Shown one piece after another: positions 43,797-49,280 of a stretch of 49,280 nt of DNA. This DNA comes from Chlorobiaceae bacterium (GTDB taxonomy: Bacteria; Bacteroidota; Chlorobiia; Chlorobiales; Chlorobiaceae). The translations under genes and the position numbers were made by a program. A model generated the notes under the pieces. It was not told where the DNA came from, made no database searches, and saw nothing but the letters and a program-made list of their open reading frames with translations. The stretch covers positions 1 to 49,280 of the forward strand of contig JAAXXL010000015.1 in assembly GCA_013334485.1 (NCBI GenBank), in the 5' to 3' direction. Positions within the stretch are counted from its first letter, which is position 1; the number at the start of each line of letters is the position of its first letter.

Positions 43797-45884
43797 CTAT
43801 CGAAAAAGAGCGGCAACTTTCTTTAACAGCAGCTTGTTCTCGACTGGTTTGACAAGATAGTCGTTCATACCGTTCAGCATGGCTTTCTGGACGGTTGCCG
43901 GATCCGAATCACCACTCATCCCTATAATCGGTACATTTCTGAACTCCCATTGTCCGGAACGAATGCGTTTTGCTGTTTCAAGACCATCCATAACCGGCAT
44001 CTGCATATCCATCAGTATCAGATCGCAATGATGATTTTCAAGCGTATCAAGTGCCTCTCTGCCATTGACAGCCTCAACGATAGTTAAATGGAACTTCTGG
44101 AGCATATTTCTTATGATCATGCGGTTAACCGCCGAGTCATCGACAACGAGCAGTGTTTTACCTGCAAGTGATCCCTGCAGGATAGCCGGATTTTCCTTGA
44201 TGGAAGAGGTCAATGCCTGCAGAAAATCAGGAAGACGCAGAGGCAGGGAGAGCAAACCATGGATACCGGACTTTTCTGCTCTGCCCTGAAGCATATATGA
44301 TGGCTCTTTGGTATAGGCAACGATCGGCAGATATTTACCACCCCCCCTGATTCTGTATGCGATTTCGAAAGCATCAATAACAGGGAGATCAAGATCAGCA
44401 AGAAGGAGATCATATCTCTCCGACTCAATCATCGCCATCACCTCACTTCCACTCACTGCATCCTCAATATCAACGCCAAGAGGAAGCAGATATCGACGAA
44501 TCATCGCAAGAGTCTCGGGGTCATCATCAGCAAGCAGAATACGCTTTCCGGATAAATACCCGCGACTGTCAGTGTAGAGCTTTACCTCATATTCAGCTAT
44601 TTCTGATTCTGCAAGCACGGGCAAACTCAGAACAAACTCAGTATACTCACCATGTACGGAGTTACAGGTAATATCTCCGCCAAAAGAGTGCATGACCCGT
44701 TTACAGAAGGCAAGGCCAAGGCCGGTGCCACCCTTTCTTCCTGAAGTGAAAAACGGGTCAAAAAGTTTTCCGATATTTTCCGCTGAAACACCCGGACCGT
44801 CATCCCTGACAAAAACCCTGTTCAGAGTCTCACCGGGTTGCAGGTGTATATCAATTCGCCCTTCGGGAAAGGATCGCAAAAAATAGAGTGCATTCAGAAT
44901 AAGATTGAAAATCACAAAAACATACATGTTCTCGGCACCACGAAACATAAAGTCCTGAGTGTCGTCAAAATGCACTTTCTCTCGCTCCTCTTCCAATTCA
45001 TAACTGTATTCATCAAGGGCCTTATGCGTTAATGCCGATATGGAAAAACAGGCAAATGCACTTTTTAAAGAAGATGCATCATCCTTGACCTCCTCAAGAA
45101 TCATCTCAATAATCTGCACACCACGGCTGACCGCCATCTGCCCCTGAGCAACCCGCTGATAGATTCTTTCAAGACCGCTTACCGGAATCACAGAATCAAC
45201 AGTTCCGTAATTATAGAACGGAAGTTCCTGCTGTATGGCATCAAAATTATAGCTTATCTGCCCGAGAGGATTTCGCATCTCATGTGCAATTCCCCCGGCA
45301 AGAGCCTGAAGGGCATTGTTTCTTTCCTGGGCTTTCTGCCCCTGACGGTTACTGTAGCTGAACAGGTAACCAACTACAATTGTAAAAAACAACACGATGG
45401 AATAGAGCGGAATATTGAAATGTGGCTGAAGAACAAGATGAGGGGAAAAAAGGATAGAAAACACAATGGCCCCCACAACACCGATCAACAGATCCACAAG
45501 AAACATAAACCAGTTTGGCACGAAGGAGATGAGCACAAACACCATGAATAATTCCCAGTAAAGCCAAAGCTCATGGAAATTGGTCTCAAACAAATTGACT
45601 GTAAAAATAAACGGCAATACAAAAATCAAACCAAAATGCCAATAAGCCATAAAATGGCGTTTCAGAAAAGATGGGAATGAATCTTTAAACAGTACCGAGC
45701 CGCAAATCAGAACAGCAATCCCTCTGAGATAAACATTCTCATATGGCAGTTCAAAACCATATCTGAACAAGAAGTAAAAAATAAAATGCGCTGGTGCCCC
45801 AAGCAGAGCAATTGCCTGCAAATTAAACCTTGATACCTGAGTCCCTTTTTCGGGACAGCTCTTGATATATCCAATAATATTCAA
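43797..45884 (-). CDS. CqsS-like membrane hybrid histidine kinase with two receiver domains
   Basis: This is a 695-residue sensor. Residues about 20-180 form six or so membrane helices, including GFELPYENVYLRG after the first helix and ending LFSYSNRQGQKAQERNN. The HisKA helix has H201 in LAGGIAHEMRNPLGQ. The ATPase domain has VIFNLILNALYFLR, DDGPGVSAENIGKLFDPF and GGTGLGLAFCKRVMHSFGGD. A first receiver (ILLADDDPETL, LLADLDLPV) lacks the usual lysine and looks degenerate. The second (LVVDDSAVNRMI, ILMDMQMPVMDG, LVKPVE) looks active. Length, H position, PYEN motif and the degenerate-then-active layout parallel Vibrio CqsS, the sensor for alpha-hydroxyketone autoinducer. The start is a TTG overlapping the upstream FAD gene by 4 bp. 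The ligand is unknown. Confidence 0.88.
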   Translation of the reverse strand: MNIIGYIKSCPEKGTQVSRFNLQAIALLGAPAHFIFYFLFRYGFELPYENVYLRGIAVLICGSVLFKDSFPSFLKRHFMAYWHFGLIFVLPFIFTVNLFETNFHELWLYWELFMVFVLISFVPNWFMFLVDLLIGVVGAIVFSILFSPHLVLQPHFNIPLYSIVLFFTIVVGYLFSYSNRQGQKAQERNNALQALAGGIAHEMRNPLGQISYNFDAIQQELPFYNYGTVDSVIPVSGLERIYQRVAQGQMAVSRGVQIIEMILEEVKDDASSLKSAFACFSISALTHKALDEYSYELEEEREKVHFDDTQDFMFRGAENMYVFVIFNLILNALYFLRSFPEGRIDIHLQPGETLNRVFVRDDGPGVSAENIGKLFDPFFTSGRKGGTGLGLAFCKRVMHSFGGDITCNSVHGEYTEFVLSLPVLAESEIAEYEVKLYTDSRGYLSGKRILLADDDPETLAMIRRYLLPLGVDIEDAVSGSEVMAMIESERYDLLLADLDLPVIDAFEIAYRIRGGGKYLPIVAYTKEPSYMLQGRAEKSGIHGLLSLPLRLPDFLQALTSSIKENPAILQGSLAGKTLLVVDDSAVNRMIIRNMLQKFHLTIVEAVNGREALDTLENHHCDLILMDMQMPVMDGLETAKRIRSGQWEFRNVPIIGMSGDSDPATVQKAMLNGMNDYLVKPVENKLLLKKVAALFR

Positions 45885-47194
45885 GCTGACTCCCGCTTGA
45901 GAAGCTTTTCAACAGCTTCAAAAGATGCACTAAAACAGGCTTCTATAGATGCTCCTCTCCAGTAATCTCCGGTAAGAACAAGACCGTTCGAGGGATCGAA
46001 AAGCCGGTCAAGCTGCTCAAGAAGACGATGATGATAGGCGGAATAGGCACAAAGACCTGAAGCTATTCGTTTATAGAGAAATGACTCTCTTTTGTTGCCT
46101 TTCACAGAGAAATATGGCGCAATGATACGCTCACCCATTGAGGCAATATCATCAGGCGGCATCTCTTCAGAAATGATTTTTCTCGATTCCCGTCCACTGA
46201 ACGTGTAGCGTACAAGGTCAAGGTCTGTCGTACCATAAGCCCCTGCGTTGCTTAAAGGAAAGGTATGATCAAAAACCATGGCTCGCTGATCCTTTAAAAA
46301 AACATTCTTTTGATATCGGGCAATCACAATAGCAACCGGATAATAACGTACCTGTTGGAGAAGACTGACAGAATCGGGACAAAGCTTTCCAAGCAAAGGC
46401 CAAAGCTGTGAAGCAGGAAGAGCCGTTACAATACGGTCGTATTCAGTTTTATATGTTTCATTATTCAAGCTGTATGTCAACACATATGGCCCGGCATCTC
46501 CTTTTTTTTCAATCGATTGAACCGTGTGACCACACAGTACTCTTGTCAATGTTGAGCGCTCCTCAAACAGCTCAAGCATACGATGCATACTTTCCGTCAA
46601 CTGTTCATAACTGTCAAGGAGAAGTGAAAGATTCGATCCAAAATTACCCGGATAGCACTCATCTGCTTCCGCACCGTTCATCCTCACAGTAACCGGACGA
46701 ATGACATGATTGACACATCGTGCGTTAAAAAATTCGGATAGAGAAAGATGATCGCTTCGCTCCGACAAGGAATTAAAAAAATCGCTGTTCAGAAATCCCT
46801 CGTTCTGATTCTTCAAAATTGCCCTGGCCATGGGAAGCAATCTCACTACTCCCTGTAATCCACTGAGTTCAAGAAACTGGACCATCTGGTACCACGAGGC
46901 ACTATCCTTGTTGATCGAAATAACCCTGCCATTAACAAGCTGAGAAGAGTTGAATCCGAAATATTCGTATTCCAAATCCCCTAAAACATCGATAAAACGA
47001 CGAAAACGATAATACTTTTTACCGATATTCTTGCCACCAAAATCAAGCCATCTGCCATCAAGAGAGGCACTGCCGATTCTGCCACCAAGCTGGTCATCTT
47101 TTTCAATCAGATCAACATTAACACCCTTCTGATTGAGATGAAAAGCTGTAGCTATGCCGGATATTCCGCCCCCGATAACCGCAACCCTGCTCAT
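45881..47194 (-). CDS. FAD-dependent oxidoreductase (protoporphyrinogen oxidase/amine oxidase-like)
   Basis: This 437-residue flavoprotein opens with the ADP-binding motif VIGGGISGIATAFHLNQKG, followed by LIEKDDQLGGR, and closes with VLTGDYWRGASIEACFSASF, the FAD-contacting C-terminal motif. It belongs to the broad NAD(P)-binding Rossmann/amine oxidase group that includes HemY-type oxidases and carotenoid desaturases. The substrate domain is diverged, so the reaction cannot be named. It overlaps both neighbours by 4 bp, so it is translated together with the AfsA-like protein and the hybrid kinase. A role in finishing or modifying the AfsA product is the simplest reading, an inference from the operon. 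Confidence 0.82.
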   Translation of the reverse strand: MSRVAVIGGGISGIATAFHLNQKGVNVDLIEKDDQLGGRIGSASLDGRWLDFGGKNIGKKYYRFRRFIDVLGDLEYEYFGFNSSQLVNGRVISINKDSASWYQMVQFLELSGLQGVVRLLPMARAILKNQNEGFLNSDFFNSLSERSDHLSLSEFFNARCVNHVIRPVTVRMNGAEADECYPGNFGSNLSLLLDSYEQLTESMHRMLELFEERSTLTRVLCGHTVQSIEKKGDAGPYVLTYSLNNETYKTEYDRIVTALPASQLWPLLGKLCPDSVSLLQQVRYYPVAIVIARYQKNVFLKDQRAMVFDHTFPLSNAGAYGTTDLDLVRYTFSGRESRKIISEEMPPDDIASMGERIIAPYFSVKGNKRESFLYKRIASGLCAYSAYHHRLLEQLDRLFDPSNGLVLTGDYWRGASIEACFSASFEAVEKLLKRESA

Positions 47195-48192
47195 ACAGAG
47201 AGTGACTTGGTGCGCATGAGATTAATCTGTGCATCGAAATGAGCTTTATTTCTCGATGTAACTTTCTCGGTAAACCTTGAAAGCTGTTCAAATCTATCCT
47301 GATCCTTGATAGACTGACCTTTCAAAATCGTTTCGACACAAAGCTTGCCCCACTGGAATACCTGACTGACAACAAAGCCATTCTTGTCCTTTTCACCGTT
47401 CATGATTGAAAATGTATTGAACGTTCTGATAATAACAGGAGCCTTTTTCGAAAGATAATTATAAAAATTTGCGTGATATTGCAGCAATGAAATTTTTCCG
47501 CCTTCAGGTAACCCGTTTTCAGCAAGATGAACTGTTGCTGTTGATGCCTGGCGTAACGCTTCAAGAATAACCATACCCTGAATATGATCGGAGTTATGAT
47601 CAAAACTGATTTCACTGGTCTCGGAAAACATATTGAAGTGCATAAACTTTCCAACACGATACATATCTGAAATCAGCACATTGCCAATATCTTTTTTATG
47701 TACAATCTCTTTCTTGAGTGGATCCGGAACAGCATCTTCTTCCATAATGGCAAGAGGACCATGCAAGAGTCCCCTTATATCCAGGGGAAGTTTTTTCAAT
47801 AATGCGGCAGTGTTATCAATATTAAAAGAAGAGTCATCGTCCTGTTGCGAATGATCGGAAAGTGCCTTGAGGAGAGCATAAACCTCCTGATTTGCAAGGC
47901 GATATTGTGCGGAAAGAAATATCTCGCAGGTATCACCAAGCAGCATAAGCAAACGCATAGCCTCATCAACTGATTCAACCCGTACAACCTGACAAAGAGA
48001 GGTCTTGAGAGGAATTGTGTCACCATCAAAAATAATGGTAAAGGGTTTTTTTCCTGGATGGAGGGTAAGAACACCGTGCTCTCTTTTGTACCTTTTGACA
48101 GACCTGTGTAACGGATAGCGGACTAATGGCTCTCTCTGGAACGGAATGCGCAACTCATGGGCAAGGCCGCTGCTTGCTGAATGGTTAATCAT
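47191..48192 (-). CDS. AfsA-like (A-factor biosynthesis) hotdog protein
   Basis: In Streptomyces AfsA joins a beta-ketoacyl chain to dihydroxyacetone phosphate, committing it to a gamma-butyrolactone signal. Here the C-terminal half, about residues 165-300, carries the AfsA hotdog signature: VHKKDIGNVLISD, then FDHNSDHIQGMVILEALRQA, the family's DHxxGMxxxEAxRQ pattern. VIIRTFNTFSIMN and a closing GKLCVETILKG strand follow. The N-terminal 160 residues match nothing I recognise, so there is one clear hotdog repeat, not two. The preferred start is the ATG at 48192 with GGGAG 7 bp upstream; an in-frame TTG lies at 48198. Its stop overlaps the FAD gene start (ATGA). Some AfsA relatives act outside signal synthesis. 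Confidence 0.78.
   Translation of the reverse strand: MINHSASSGLAHELRIPFQREPLVRYPLHRSVKRYKREHGVLTLHPGKKPFTIIFDGDTIPLKTSLCQVVRVESVDEAMRLLMLLGDTCEIFLSAQYRLANQEVYALLKALSDHSQQDDDSSFNIDNTAALLKKLPLDIRGLLHGPLAIMEEDAVPDPLKKEIVHKKDIGNVLISDMYRVGKFMHFNMFSETSEISFDHNSDHIQGMVILEALRQASTATVHLAENGLPEGGKISLLQYHANFYNYLSKKAPVIIRTFNTFSIMNGEKDKNGFVVSQVFQWGKLCVETILKGQSIKDQDRFEQLSRFTEKVTSRNKAHFDAQINLMRTKSLSV

Positions 48193-49280
<1,088 letters not shown>

Overview
The window comes from a green sulfur bacterium (Chlorobiaceae, Chlorobium/Pelodictyon-like). The main evidence is a bacteriochlorophyll a gene set (bchF-bchC-bchX) beside a tetrapyrrole cluster (hemX-like, hemA, hemC, hemD, then hemB), a plant-type carotene desaturase, a bacillithiol deacetylase homologue (green sulfur bacteria make N-methyl-bacillithiol), a type III glutamine synthetase and a Na+-translocating decarboxylase. 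The species cannot be fixed from sequence alone. No rRNA, tRNA, CRISPR array or complete insertion sequence was found.

Layout. 1-4.2 kb: end of a heavy-metal RND pump, a Cys-loop-type (pentameric) ligand-gated channel homologue, a membrane protein, a decayed repeat region and a small frameshifted membrane protein gene. 4.2-10.1 kb: cyclopropane fatty acid synthase, an AAA/DUF4143 ATPase with a double-palindrome operator, YjbQ, glutamine synthetase III and an Lrp/AsnC regulator. 10.3-14.4 kb: carotene desaturase followed by an ArsS-like radical SAM gene and two arsenosugar-type glycosyltransferase genes. 14.4-17.5 kb: accessory and hypothetical genes. 17.7-24.7 kb: a 1143-residue multi-PAS histidine kinase, its OmpR-type partner, a helical-repeat protein and an NtrC-type regulator. 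24.7-29.5 kb: dUTPase, bacillithiol deacetylase, a ParE/antitoxin pair whose toxin has an in-frame amber codon, an orphan XRE regulator and a peptide-binding lipoprotein. 29.7-38.6 kb: bchFCX, typA and hemX-like/hemACD. 38.7-43.8 kb: a membrane-anchored hypothetical protein, a HisN-like phosphatase and a four-gene decarboxylase operon. 43.8-48.2 kb: a minus-strand three-gene operon (AfsA-like, FAD oxidoreductase, hybrid kinase). 48.5 kb to the end: hemB, 3' partial.

Two observations stand out. First, the minus-strand operon at 43.8-48.2 kb joins an A-factor (AfsA) hotdog protein, an FAD oxidoreductase and a hybrid kinase laid out like Vibrio CqsS, with both gene junctions overlapping by 4 bp. 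It reads as a self-contained 'make a diffusible signal and sense it' cassette, which I cannot match to a described system. Second, a 139-142 bp MITE-like element with 17-bp terminal inverted repeats and 4-bp target duplications occurs in three intact copies. There is also one decayed copy and at least one solo end, and the solo end carries the likely ribosome-binding site of bchC.

Smaller oddities are a sigma-region-4-like helix-turn-helix at the C-terminus of BchX, four PAS units repeated with an exact 384-bp period, and an in-frame A_AAA_AAA slippery site at the frameshift of the small membrane protein gene.
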